Shown here piece after piece: positions 26,356-34,572 of a stretch of DNA of 64,000 nt (position 1 is the first letter of the stretch; the number at the start of each line of letters is the position of its first letter). The notes under the pieces were generated by a model. It made no database searches. It saw only the letters and a program-made list of their open reading frames with translations, and was not told the origin of the DNA. This DNA is from Streptomyces liliiviolaceus (GTDB lineage: Bacteria > Actinomycetota > Actinomycetes > Streptomycetales > Streptomycetaceae): contig NZ_JAGPYQ010000001.1 in the NCBI RefSeq assembly GCF_018070025.1, positions 62,001 through 126,000 on the forward strand, given 5' to 3'. The position numbers were made by a program, and so were the translations under genes.

Positions 26356-27216
26356 ATGCTCAGGCTGGGCAGGCGCGAGTTCGACGCGCACGAGCCGGTG
26401 ATCATGGCGATCGTGAACCGGACCCCGGACTCCTTCTACGACCAGGGAGCCACCTTCCGCGACGAGCCGGCGCTCGCCCGCGTGGAGCAGGCGGTGTCCG
26501 AGGGAGCCGCCATCATCGACATCGGCGGGGTCAAGGCCGGACCGGGCGAGGAGGTGACCGCCGAGGAGGAAGCGCGGCGGACCGTCGGATTCGTCGCCGA
26601 GGTGCGGCGCCGCTTCCCCGACGTGATCATCAGCGTCGACACCTGGCGGCACGAGGTCGGCGAGGCCGTCTGCGAGGCCGGCGCGGACCTGCTGAACGAC
26701 GCCTGGGGCGGGGTCGATCCGCGGCTCGCCGAGGTCGCCGGGCGGTACGGGGTGGGGATCGTGTGCACGCACGCGGGCGGTACGCAGCCTCGTACGCGGC
26801 CGCATCGCGTCGCGTACGACGACGTCATGGCCGACATCCTGGACGTGACCGTGGGGCTGGCCGAGCGGGCCGTGTCCCTCGGGGTGCCCCGGGAGTCCGT
26901 GATGATCGATCCCGGGCACGACTTCGGGAAGAACACGCGGCACTCGCTGGAGGCGACCCGGCGGCTCGGGGAGATGGTGTCCACCGGGTGGCCCGTGCTG
27001 GTGTCGTTGTCCAACAAGGACTTCGTGGGCGAGACGCTCGACCGGCCGGTCAAGGAGCGGGTGGTGGGGACGCTCGCGACCACTGCCGTGTCGGCGTGGC
27101 TGGGGGCTCAGGTGTATCGGGTGCATGAGGTTGCGGAGACGCGGCAGGTGTTGGACATGGTGGCGTCGATCGCGGGCCACCGTCCGCCTTCGGTCGCCAG
27201 GCGGGGGCTGGCGTAG
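26356..27216 (+). CDS. folP: dihydropteroate synthase homologue, FolP2-like
   Basis: 286 aa TIM-barrel of the pterin-binding family: MAIVNRTPDSFYDQG (loop 1), SVDTWRHEV, LLNDAWGG, DPGHDFGKN and SLSNKDFVG. The pterin/pABA loop that reads GG(E/Q)STRPG in genuine DHPS is here DIGGVKAGPG (residues 55-64), as I recall for mycobacterial FolP2, which lacks DHPS activity. A role other than folate synthesis is therefore likely, and a separate folP should exist elsewhere in the genome. ATG 26356 has GGGAGAGG upstream. An element B palindrome follows the stop. Confidence 0.85.
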   Translation: MLRLGRREFDAHEPVIMAIVNRTPDSFYDQGATFRDEPALARVEQAVSEGAAIIDIGGVKAGPGEEVTAEEEARRTVGFVAEVRRRFPDVIISVDTWRHEVGEAVCEAGADLLNDAWGGVDPRLAEVAGRYGVGIVCTHAGGTQPRTRPHRVAYDDVMADILDVTVGLAERAVSLGVPRESVMIDPGHDFGKNTRHSLEATRRLGEMVSTGWPVLVSLSNKDFVGETLDRPVKERVVGTLATTAVSAWLGAQVYRVHEVAETRQVLDMVASIAGHRPPSVARRGLA

Positions 27217-27220
27217 GGGT

Positions 27221-27378
27221 TCTCGCCCCCGCCGCCCCTACCCGTTCCCGTCCACGACTCGGGGGCCAGCCCCCGAACCCCCGGTCCTCAAACGCCGGAC
27301 GGGCTGGAAAACCAGCCCGTCCGGCGTTTGAGGACACAGTGACGGTGACGGGAAGGGTAGGGGCGGCGGGGGCGAGGA
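27221..27378. repeat. element B, full nested palindrome
   Basis: Outer arms 27221-27252 and 27347-27378 (CTCGCCCCCGCCGCCCCTAC and complement) match with one indel. Inside, 27285-27307 and 27312-27334 form a perfect 23-bp stem containing CCTCAAACGCCGGACGGGCT with an AAAA loop. It fills the gap between two converging genes and should act as a two-way terminator. Confidence 0.9.
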
Positions 27379-27387
27379 AAAGCCCCC

Positions 27388-28146
27388 CTACCTCCCCGCC
27401 TCCTTCGACACCAACGCCACCGCCTCGTCCACGTCATCCGTCAGGTGGAACAGCAGCAGGTCCTTCTCCGATGCCTTGCCCTGGGCGATCAGGGTGTTCT
27501 TGAGCCAGTCGACCAGCCCGCCCCAGTACTCCGTACCGAAGAGCACGATCGGGAAGCGCGTGACCTTCTGGGTCTGCACGAGGGTGAGCGCCTCGAAGAG
27601 TTCGTCGAGCGTGCCGAGCCCGCCGGGCAGCACCACGAACCCCTGCGCGTACTTCACGAACATCATCTTGCGGACGAAGAAGTACCGGAAGTTGAGACCG
27701 ATGTCGACGTACTCGTTGAGCCCCTGCTCGAAGGGCAGCTCGATGCCGAGGCCGACCGAGATGCCCTTCGCCTCGCAGGCGCCCTTGTTGGCCGCCTCCA
27801 TGGCCCCGGGACCACCGCCGGTGATCACCGCGAAGCCCGCCTCGACCAGGCCCCGGCCGAGCGCGACCCCCGCCTCGTACTCGGGCGAGCCCACCGGCGT
27901 ACGCGCCGAGCCGAACACGCTGATGGCGGCCGGGAGTTCGGCCAGCGTGCCGAAGCCCTCGATGAACTCCGACTGGATGCGCAGCACGCGCCAGGGATCG
28001 GTGTGCACCCAGTCCGACGGCCCGCCGGCGTCCAGCAGCCGCTGGTCCGTCGTGCTCGCCTGCACCTGCCCCCGCCTGCGCAGCACGGGTCCCAGCTGCT
28101 GCTCCTCCGGTGGCTGCTTGCTGCCCTCGGGGTTGCCGGTAGCCAT
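27388..28146 (-). CDS. LOG family protein (TIGR00730, lysine decarboxylase-like Rossmann)
   Basis: 252 aa. The nucleotide-binding GGGPGAMEA and the family motif PGGLGTLDE are present. LOG proteins release active cytokinin-type bases from nucleoside 5'-monophosphates or act as purine nucleotide hydrolases; the old label lysine decarboxylase is not supported by the motifs. ATG 28146 follows GGAGGGAG. The first 60 residues are a disordered extension. It is downstream of dapE, same strand, gap 123 bp. Confidence 0.88.
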   Translation of the reverse strand: MATGNPEGSKQPPEEQQLGPVLRRRGQVQASTTDQRLLDAGGPSDWVHTDPWRVLRIQSEFIEGFGTLAELPAAISVFGSARTPVGSPEYEAGVALGRGLVEAGFAVITGGGPGAMEAANKGACEAKGISVGLGIELPFEQGLNEYVDIGLNFRYFFVRKMMFVKYAQGFVVLPGGLGTLDELFEALTLVQTQKVTRFPIVLFGTEYWGGLVDWLKNTLIAQGKASEKDLLLFHLTDDVDEAVALVSKEAGR

Positions 28147-28269
28147 ATCCGCTCCCTCCGCTTGCCGATCGTTCCACCTCAGCGTAGATCTCCACGGGTT
28201 AAGGAGGGGGGACGCCGGCATGTCCGCCTCGGATCGGACGGCAGATCGGACCGCGGGCCGGGCCGCGGG

Positions 28270-29349
28270 TCAGGCCGTCAGCCAGGCCTTCAGCCGCTCC
28301 TCGCCCGCCAGGATTTTGGCGGTTTCGACCCGTTCGTCACGCTTGTGCGCCAAGTGCGGGTTGCCGGGGCCGTAGTTGACCGCGGGGACGCCGAGCGCGC
28401 TGAAGCGGGAGACGTCCGTCCAGCCGTACTTGGGCTGCGGGGTGCCTCCGACGGCCTCGATGAACGCCGCCGCGGCCGGATGCGAGAGGCCGGGCAGCGC
28501 CGCCCCGCTGTGGTCGTCGACGACGAACTCGGCCACGCCGCAGTCGGCGAAGACCTCGCGGACGTGCGCGAGCGCCTCCTCCTCGCTGCGGTCGGGCGCG
28601 TAACGGAAGTTGACGCTCACCACGCACTCGTCAGGGATCACATTGCCCGCCACCCCGCCCGAGATGCCGACGGCGTTCAGGCCCTCGCGGTATTCGAGGC
28701 CGTCGATGACCGGGTAGCGCGGCTCGTAGGAGGCGAGGCGGGCGAGGATCGGGGCGGCCGCGTGGATGGCGTTGGAGCCCATCCAGCTGCGCGCGGAGTG
28801 CGCCCGCTCCCCCGTGGTCTTCAGGAGCACCCGCAGGGTCCCCTGGCAGCCGCCCTCGACCTGCCCGTCGGAGGGCTCCAGGAGGACCGCGAAATCACCC
28901 TCCAGCCACTCCGGGTGGGCCTCGGCCACATGCTTGAGGCCGTTCAGGTCGGCGGCGACCTCTTCGTTGTCGTAGAAGATGAAGGTGAGGTCGCGGTTGG
29001 GGGCCGGCACCGTGGCCGCGATCCGCAGCTGTACCGCGACGCCCGACTTCATGTCGCAGGTGCCGCAGCCCCAGAGCACGCCGTCCTCGTCCAGGCGCGA
29101 GGGCACGTTGTCCGCGATGGGCACCGTGTCGATGTGCCCGGCCAGGATCACGCGCTCGGCCCGGCCCAGGTTCGTGCGCGCGACGACGTTGTTGCCGTAC
29201 CGGTCGACCGTGAGGTGCGGCAGGGCGCGCAGGGCGGTCTCGACGGCGTCCGCGAGGGGCTTCTCGGTGCCGCTCTCCGACGGGAAGTCGACGAGCCGCG
29301 CGGTGAGCCGGGCGGCGTCCAGCGTGAGGTCAAGTGGGGTGTCGGCCAT
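28270..29349 (-). CDS. dapE: succinyl-diaminopimelate desuccinylase
   Basis: 359 aa, M20 metallopeptidase fold. Zinc ligands appear in GHIDTVP, GTCDMKSG (bridging Asp), DNEEV (general base Glu) and HLAHKRDE at the C terminus. It removes succinate from N-succinyl-L,L-diaminopimelate in the lysine and cell-wall diaminopimelate route. dapC, the preceding step, is 2 kb away on the same strand, and the two flank a wall-hydrolase-like gene. ATG 29349 was taken because it starts the conserved fold. Confidence 0.93.
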   Translation of the reverse strand: MADTPLDLTLDAARLTARLVDFPSESGTEKPLADAVETALRALPHLTVDRYGNNVVARTNLGRAERVILAGHIDTVPIADNVPSRLDEDGVLWGCGTCDMKSGVAVQLRIAATVPAPNRDLTFIFYDNEEVAADLNGLKHVAEAHPEWLEGDFAVLLEPSDGQVEGGCQGTLRVLLKTTGERAHSARSWMGSNAIHAAAPILARLASYEPRYPVIDGLEYREGLNAVGISGGVAGNVIPDECVVSVNFRYAPDRSEEEALAHVREVFADCGVAEFVVDDHSGAALPGLSHPAAAAFIEAVGGTPQPKYGWTDVSRFSALGVPAVNYGPGNPHLAHKRDERVETAKILAGEERLKAWLTA

Positions 29350-29463
29350 GCCGTCGACCCTAACGCGCCCGGTCCTCGCGGCCTCCCCGCAGGCCGGTCC
29401 GCGAGCCGGTGGATCTCCGCGACCTCACACGGCTCCGACAGTACTCTCCAGTACCTTGTACGC

Positions 29464-30507
29464 GTGCCTGAGCCGTCCCCCGCTTCCGTCGCCCCCAGGC
29501 GCCGTGGCCGTCTCCTGCGTTCCGGAGCGGCCCTCGTCGTACTGCTCGGCGTCGCGGCGTATCTCACCGTGCAGTACCTGACCGGCGGGTCCGGAGTGCC
29601 GAAGTGCACCGTCGTTTCGGCCGCGGGCGACGGCACGTCGTACGAGTTCACGGCGGAGCAGGCGGTGAACGCGGCGACGATCTCGGCGGTCGGCGTCCAC
29701 CGCGGGATGCCCGAGCGGGCCGTCACGATCGCCCTCGCGACAGCCCTCCAGGAGTCCGCCCTGCGCAACCTCGGCCATGGCGACCGGGATTCGCTCGGGC
29801 TCTTCCAGCAGCGGCCCTCGCAGGGCTGGGGCACCGAGCAGGAGATCCTGGATCCGGCGTACGCGGCGGGCGAGTTCTACGAGCATCTGGACAAGGTGCC
29901 CGACTACGGGCGACTGCCGCTCACCGTCGCCGCGCAGCGCGTCCAGCGCAGCGGCTACCCGGAGGCGTACGCGAAGCACGAGCCGGACGCGACGCTCCTC
30001 GCGGCGGCCCTGACCGGCCGCGCCGCCGCGACGCTGACCTGCGAGGGCCGCCCCGACACGCGCCCCGGCGGCCCGGAGTCGGTACGCACCGCGCTGGTAC
30101 GGGACTTCGGGCGCGGGGTCTTCGAGGAGGCGGGCGCCACGGTGGCGGCGACTTCCTCGGCCGACCCGTCGACCGGCTCGTCGGCTGATCCGTCGGCCGG
30201 CTCGTCGGCCGGCTCTTCGCTCGCGCCGTCGGGTCCGTCCGTGCCGTCCGCCTCGGTGAGCGGGTCCGGTGGCAAGCGCACGGTGACCCTGCCCGTACCG
30301 AAGACGGCGGCCACCGGGGGCGGGCAGCGGCAGCGCGGGTGGGCCCTCGCGCACTGGGCCGTCGCCAACTCCTCGGCGCTGCACGTCGAGCGGGTCTCGT
30401 ACGCGGGCCGGGTGTGGACGGCCGGAAGCACCCGGAGCGAGTGGCGCGAGGACGGTCGGGTCGGCCGGAACGCCGTCGGCGAGGTTCGAATCGTCACCGG
30501 GCAGTAG
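29464..30507 (+). CDS. membrane-anchored lysozyme-like protein
   Basis: 347 aa. Residues 1-15 are basic, 16-40 form a membrane helix (GAALVVLLGVAAYLTVQYL), then an outer domain with ALQESALRNLGHGDRDSLG and FQQRPSQGWGT, a low-complexity Ser/Ala/Pro linker (about 225-270) and a C-terminal domain with HWAVANSSALHVERVSYAG. The Glu in ALQES is placed like the catalytic acid of lysozyme-fold enzymes. Such genes are sometimes labelled heavy metal transporter, which nothing here supports. GTG 29464 has no ribosome binding site and may be leaderless. A related domain occurs at 57152-57697. Confidence 0.75.
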   Translation: MPEPSPASVAPRRRGRLLRSGAALVVLLGVAAYLTVQYLTGGSGVPKCTVVSAAGDGTSYEFTAEQAVNAATISAVGVHRGMPERAVTIALATALQESALRNLGHGDRDSLGLFQQRPSQGWGTEQEILDPAYAAGEFYEHLDKVPDYGRLPLTVAAQRVQRSGYPEAYAKHEPDATLLAAALTGRAAATLTCEGRPDTRPGGPESVRTALVRDFGRGVFEEAGATVAATSSADPSTGSSADPSAGSSAGSSLAPSGPSVPSASVSGSGGKRTVTLPVPKTAATGGGQRQRGWALAHWAVANSSALHVERVSYAGRVWTAGSTRSEWREDGRVGRNAVGEVRIVTGQ

Positions 30508-30900
30508 TACGGACCCTCACCCGTTGGTGGCACTCCCGGCGTGCCACGTCGACAGGTGACCGCAGTTTTCTGCGGCTCTTTCCCGCGCTTGTCCCGCACC
30601 TGTCCCGTGGACGTCAAAACCCTTGTCAGCAAAGGGCTGTGGGGATTCGGCGGGCTGTGCGACCAGGCCTTCTTTGCCCGGGTTTCTCCGCAGCCGATAA
30701 TGCGACGCATTACCAACTCTTTACTTCGGGCCACCGCAACCTTCGCGGGCTTCGAGCGGTAGTCACTGCGTCCGAGCCCGGAACGATCAACACCGGTCGA
30801 CAGCCGGTCGACATCCAGTCGGCAGCCAGTCGGCGGCGAGTAGGTCAACTGCCGGGCGCGGCGGAAGATTTCATCGTTCTCTCCCCGTCAAAGGAGCACC
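30508..30900. other. gap upstream of the secreted protein gene
   Basis: 393 nt. A hairpin (CCGCAG-TTTT-CTGCGG, 30560-30575) closes the previous gene. A 15-bp inverted repeat is listed separately. GGTCGACAGCC / AGTCGGCAGCC-type short direct repeats lie at about 30794-30836. The short frame at 30541-30762 lacks native codon bias and is not called. Confidence 0.5.
30698..30712. promoter_or_regulatory. candidate operator
   Basis: TAATGCG-A-CGCATTA is a perfect inverted repeat in an AT-richer patch about 190 bp upstream of the secreted protein gene. Confidence 0.35.
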
Positions 30901-31338
30901 ATGTCCCTCCCCCTGACCCGTCGGATCGCCCGTGTCGCGCTGCTCATCGCAGCCGGAGCGGCACCCGTGGTCGGTGCGGCCGGCTCCGCGAGCGCGGCCG
31001 CACTGCCGGCCACCCCCGACCTCGGCGGCCTGAGCGCGCTGGACAACGCGGGCACCACGGTCGACGGTGCCACGCAGAACGCCACCGGGATGGCCGGCGA
31101 AACGGGCAGCAAGGCCGTGAAGAAGGCCGTGCCGTCCGCGGGCAAGACGGGCGGCAAGGCCGTCAAGACCGCGACGCCCGCGGCGCAGAAGACCGCCGGG
31201 GATGTTGCCGGGACCACGGGTGACGTGCTCGGTGACACCGCGGGGTCGGCGACCGGTGGTGGGCTGCCGACCGACGCGGTCTCGAAGGGCGGGCTGCCGA
31301 CCGAGGGGCTGCCGCTGCAGGGGCTGCCGCTCGGCTGA
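30901..31338 (+). CDS. small secreted protein, Ala/Gly/Thr-rich
   Basis: 145 aa. A signal peptide (SLPLTRRIARVALLIAAGAA...SASA-A) with a likely cleavage after residue 32 is followed by a low-complexity mature part with spaced TGG(K/D) and repeated GLP(T/L) motifs (GGLPTEGLPLQGLPLG end). AAAGGAG precedes ATG 30901. No catalytic motif is visible; it could be a cell-wall associated structural protein. A strong terminator follows. Confidence 0.75.
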   Translation: MSLPLTRRIARVALLIAAGAAPVVGAAGSASAAALPATPDLGGLSALDNAGTTVDGATQNATGMAGETGSKAVKKAVPSAGKTGGKAVKTATPAAQKTAGDVAGTTGDVLGDTAGSATGGGLPTDAVSKGGLPTEGLPLQGLPLG

Positions 31339-31365
31339 TCGGCTTGCCGCCGGTTCGCTTGCGGT

Positions 31366-31398
31366 GAAGGGGTCCAGGGGTTTCCCCTGGGCCCCTTC
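31366..31398 (+). terminator. terminator of the secreted protein gene
   Basis: GAAGGGGTCCAGGGG (31366-31380) pairs with CCCCTGGGCCCCTTC (31384-31398) with one mismatch and a TTT loop. Confidence 0.85.
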
Positions 31399-31449
31399 GC
31401 CTTTGCGCTTGCGCGTGCGGGTTCGCCTGCGGCGGGCTGGTGGGTTTTC

Positions 31450-31563
31450 GGGTGCGGGTGCGTCGTGGCTGGTCGCGCCGTTCCCCGCGCCCCTTGTGGG
31501 GGCTGGTCACGGGGTTTGGGGTGCGGGTGCGTCTCGGCCGGGCGCGCCGTTCCCCGCGCCCCT
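31450..31563 (+). repeat. two element A copies
   Basis: GGTGCGGGTGCGTCGTGGCT...CGCCGTTCCCCGCGCCCCT at 31450-31500 and a second copy with TCTCGGCCGG at 31518-31563, between converging genes (stops 31338 and 31621). Confidence 0.8.
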
Positions 31564-31620
31564 GGACGGCGGCCCTTCGGGCGCCGACAGAAGCTGGAGG
31601 CCGTCAGGCCACGGACACCG

Positions 31621-32727
31621 TCAGGCTGTGGGTGTCGTCAGGCGGGTTGTCGCCGCCTGGACTCTTTCGTCCGTTGCCGTCAGGGCCACCCTTACGAAGT
31701 TGGCGCCCGCCGGGCCGTAGAAGTCGCCCGGGGCCACCAGGATGCCGAGGGCGGCCAGGTGGGCCACCGTGTCCCAGCAGGACTCGTCGCGGGTCGCCCA
31801 GAGGTAGAGGCTGGCCTCGCTGTGTTCGATGCGGAAGCCGTGGCTGACCAGGGCGTCGCGGAGGGCCTTGCGGCGGGCCGCGTACCGTTCGCGCTGCTCC
31901 TGGACGTGCGTGTCGTCCGAGAGGGCGGCCACCGTGGCGGCCTGCGTCGGCGCGGACGTCATCATTCCGCCGTGCTTGCGGATCTGGAGCAGGTCGCCCA
32001 GGACCGCGGGGTCACCGGCGAGGAACGCCGACCGGTAGCCCGCCAGGTTCGACCGCTTCGACAGCGAGTGGACCGCGACGATCCCCTCGTACGAGCCGCC
32101 GCACACCTCGGAGTGCAGGACCGAGACCGGGTCGGCCTCCCAGCCCAGTTCGATGTAGCACTCGTCGGCGAGGACGAGGATGCCGTGCTCACGCGCCCAG
32201 GCGACGATCCGGGTGAGTTCCTGCTGGGAGAGCACCCGGCCGGTGGGGTTCGACGGGGAGTTGAGCCACAGCAGCTTCAGGCCGGTGGGGTCCAGGTCCG
32301 TCGGGTCGTCGTACGCGATGTGGTCCGCGCGGGCGAGGCGGGCGCCGACCTCGTACGTCGGGTACGCCAGGCGCGGGTAGGCCACCTTGTCCCCCGGGCC
32401 GAGGCCCAGCTGGGTCGGCAGCCAGGCCACCAGTTCCTTGGAACCGACCACCGGCAGGACGTTGCGGTGGGTAAGGTCCCGGGCGCCGAGCCGTCGCCCG
32501 CACCAGCTGACCAGCGCGTCCCGCAGCTCCGGGGTGCCCCACACCGTCGGATAGCCGGGCGAGTCGGCGGCGGCGACCAGAGCTTTCTGGATCAGCTCGG
32601 GCACCGGGTCGACCGGGGTGCCGACGGAGAGGTCGACGATGCCGTCCGGGTGAGCGGCGGCCTTCGCTTTGAAGGGCTCCAGCTTGTCCCAGGGAAAGGC
32701 GGGAAGCCGGTCGGAGACTGCGGACAC
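31621..32727 (-). CDS. dapC: N-succinyldiaminopimelate aminotransferase
   Basis: 368 aa, fold-type I PLP aminotransferase. The PLP lysine is in HSLSKRSNLAGYR; NSPSNPTG, YPTVWGTPELR and the Arg in NFVRVAL complete the aspartate-aminotransferase subgroup pattern. Start VSDRLPAFPWDKLEPFKAKA is typical of actinobacterial DapC. It converts N-succinyl-2-amino-6-ketopimelate to succinyl-DAP with glutamate. GTG 32727 was chosen; the frame extends upstream only as low-complexity sequence. The ferredoxin gene lies 146 bp upstream, same strand, as in mycobacteria. Confidence 0.9.
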   Translation of the reverse strand: MSAVSDRLPAFPWDKLEPFKAKAAAHPDGIVDLSVGTPVDPVPELIQKALVAAADSPGYPTVWGTPELRDALVSWCGRRLGARDLTHRNVLPVVGSKELVAWLPTQLGLGPGDKVAYPRLAYPTYEVGARLARADHIAYDDPTDLDPTGLKLLWLNSPSNPTGRVLSQQELTRIVAWAREHGILVLADECYIELGWEADPVSVLHSEVCGGSYEGIVAVHSLSKRSNLAGYRSAFLAGDPAVLGDLLQIRKHGGMMTSAPTQAATVAALSDDTHVQEQRERYAARRKALRDALVSHGFRIEHSEASLYLWATRDESCWDTVAHLAALGILVAPGDFYGPAGANFVRVALTATDERVQAATTRLTTPTA

Positions 32728-32750
32728 GGGTTCTGGCTCACTTTCTGCGC

Positions 32751-32790
32751 GGCAGGCACGGCAGGCACGGGGCAGGCACGGCAAACACGG
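32751..32790. repeat. short tandem repeat
   Basis: Four near-identical 10-bp units (GGCAGGCACG, GCAGGCACGG, GGCAGGCACG, GCAAACACGG) between the ferredoxin gene and dapC. Likely replication slippage; it may loosen coupling of the two genes. Confidence 0.6.
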
Positions 32791-32873
32791 CGGCCCCGCA
32801 CGGCGGCGGGCCGTACGGGACCGGGACGGCACCCGCGGCTGCCGCCGGGCGGGGCCGCCGGCGCACGGGCCGC

Positions 32874-33194
32874 TTACTGGTTCTGCGGCGGCAGTCCCGC
32901 GACGAAGGGGTGGTCGCGCTCGATGAGGCCCAGCTTGCTGGCACCACCGGGCGAACCCAGCTCGTCGAAGAACTCGACGTTCGCCTTGTAGTAGTCCTTC
33001 CACTCCTCGGGAGTGTCGTCCTCGTAGAAGATCGCCTCGACCGGGCAGACCGGCTCACAGGCACCACAGTCGACGCATTCGTCCGGGTGGATGTACAAGG
33101 ACCGCTGGCCCTCGTAGATGCAGTCGACCGGGCACTCCTCGATGCACGCCTTGTCCTTGACGTCGACACAAGGCTGCGCGATGACGTAGGTCAC
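32874..33194 (-). CDS. fdxA: seven-iron ferredoxin (3Fe-4S/4Fe-4S)
   Basis: 106 aa. Cysteine pattern PCVDVKDKACIEECPVDC plus CVDCGACEPVCP gives one 3Fe-4S and one 4Fe-4S cluster, with the long C-terminal extension (about 55-106) of actinobacterial FdxA/FdxC proteins. It is an electron carrier in the cytosol. GTG 33194 follows GAGGAGG with eight bases of spacing. Confidence 0.95.
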   Translation of the reverse strand: MTYVIAQPCVDVKDKACIEECPVDCIYEGQRSLYIHPDECVDCGACEPVCPVEAIFYEDDTPEEWKDYYKANVEFFDELGSPGGASKLGLIERDHPFVAGLPPQNQ

Positions 33195-33335
33195 GCTGTC
33201 GTTCCTCCTCGATAGGGCGCTGGCGAGCCGTCTTCAGGCTCCGCCACCTGGCGCGCGGGAGCGCGGCGTCGTCGATGCCCGCACCTAGTATCTCCGTTCT
33301 TGGGCATGATCCGAACAGGAGGGTTGGACTGAGCT

Positions 33336-34355
33336 GTGGATTTCTCACCACACTTCCGGCTTGAGGTCCGTGTCACCCCCGCTGACGTGGGCAAACGCGT
33401 TTCGGTACGACGGATGCGCGAAGAGGACCCCGAGGGTGAGAAGTTCACCGACACGGTCGGTGTTCTCACATCATGGGACGACGGTGTGCTGCTGATCACA
33501 CGCCGGTCCGGGGAAAGCGTCCGCATTTCGGAAGCGACGCTGGTCGCGGGCAAGGTCGTCCCCTCCGCGCCGGCCCGCAGACGGGGCCCCGCCGCCTCGT
33601 ACGAGGAACTGGCGCGGGTCGCCGCACGGGCCTGGCAGCCGGTGGAGCGCGAACGGCTCGGCGCGTGGGAGCTGCGGGCCGCGTCCGGCTTCACGCGACG
33701 CGCCAACTCGGTCCTGCCCCTCGGTGACCCGGGCGTGCCGCTGGACGAGGCGCTGTCGCGCGTACAGGAGTGGTACGCGGCACGCGGCCTGCCCGCCTAC
33801 ACGCAGACCGCCACGGGCGCGGAGGGCACGCAGGAAGCGCTGTGCGCGGAGCTGGAGGTACGGGGGTGGGTGCGTGAGGTGTCCGCGGAGCTGTGGACCG
33901 GCGCGCTGGCGCCGGTGGCGGACCTCCCGGACCCCGGGCCCGGGCGGACGGTCACGCTGTCGCGCGAGGCCGACGAGGGGTGGCTGGGCCGCTACCAGCG
34001 CAAGGGGGTGAGCGAGGTGGCGCTGAAGGTGCTGGGCAGCGGCCCCTCGGTGTGGTTCGCGACCGTGCCCGGCAGCGAGCCGGGGGTACCCGCGGCGATC
34101 GGCCGGTGTGTGGTCGACGGCCGCTGGGCCGGGTTCGCCGCGGTGGAGGTGGACCCCGCGCTGCGCCGCCAGGGTCTGGCCACCACGGTCATGACGGCCC
34201 TCGCCCGCCAGGCCCTGACGGAGGGCGCCTCGGCCGCCTGGCTCCAGGTGGAATCGGACAACACGGGCGCCCGCTCCCTCTACACCCGCCTGTCCTTCAC
34301 CCCTCACCATGCCTACCACCACTACAGAGCCCCGGCTCCAGAACGGGCCCCGTGA
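33336..34355 (+). CDS. two-domain GNAT N-acetyltransferase (Rv0428c-like)
   Basis: 339 aa. An N-terminal SH3-like barrel (about 5-75: FRLEVRVTPADVGKRVSVRR...VLLITRRSGE) is followed by a partial GNAT-like half and a complete C-terminal GNAT domain with the acetyl-CoA motif DPALRRQGLATTVMTALAR (about 275-293) and the ESDNTGARSLYTRLSF helix. GTG 33336 has AGGAGGG 12 bases upstream. The TGA stop directly abuts an element A core (TGAAGGGCGCGGGGAAC). The substrate is unknown. Confidence 0.85.
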   Translation: MDFSPHFRLEVRVTPADVGKRVSVRRMREEDPEGEKFTDTVGVLTSWDDGVLLITRRSGESVRISEATLVAGKVVPSAPARRRGPAASYEELARVAARAWQPVERERLGAWELRAASGFTRRANSVLPLGDPGVPLDEALSRVQEWYAARGLPAYTQTATGAEGTQEALCAELEVRGWVREVSAELWTGALAPVADLPDPGPGRTVTLSREADEGWLGRYQRKGVSEVALKVLGSGPSVWFATVPGSEPGVPAAIGRCVVDGRWAGFAAVEVDPALRRQGLATTVMTALARQALTEGASAAWLQVESDNTGARSLYTRLSFTPHHAYHHYRAPAPERAP

Positions 34356-34480
34356 AGGGCGCGGGGAACGGCGCGCGCAACCACGACGCTGCCGCACCCG
34401 ACGACACACCGGCACCACCCCCCACCAGGGGCGCGGGGAACGGCGCGACCAGCCACGACGCACCCGCGCCCGACAACCCC
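34356..34480 (+). repeat. two element A copies after the GNAT gene
   Basis: Cores at 34356-34376 (AGGGCGCGGGGAACGGCGCG) and about 34429-34450 (AGGGGCGCGGGGAACGGCGC), each followed by (A)CCA(C)GACGC...CACCCG. The first begins on the base after the stop codon. Confidence 0.85.
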
Positions 34481-34572
34481 ACGCCCACCCCCCCCGTTCC
34501 CCCCCGTACCCCCCACAGAGAACCGCGCGCCGCGCACCGGTATCGATCGGCGTGAAAGGGCACGAAGCAGCT

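Noticed and set aside
27445..29463. Long N-terminal extension of the lysozyme-like protein running opposite LOG and dapE genes
   Set aside because: The extension is antisense to two well-supported genes; the membrane helix begins shortly after GTG 29464.
30541..30762. 73-codon plus-strand frame upstream of the secreted protein gene
   Set aside because: Third-position GC is not raised, no ribosome binding site, and it overlaps a hairpin and an operator-like palindrome.
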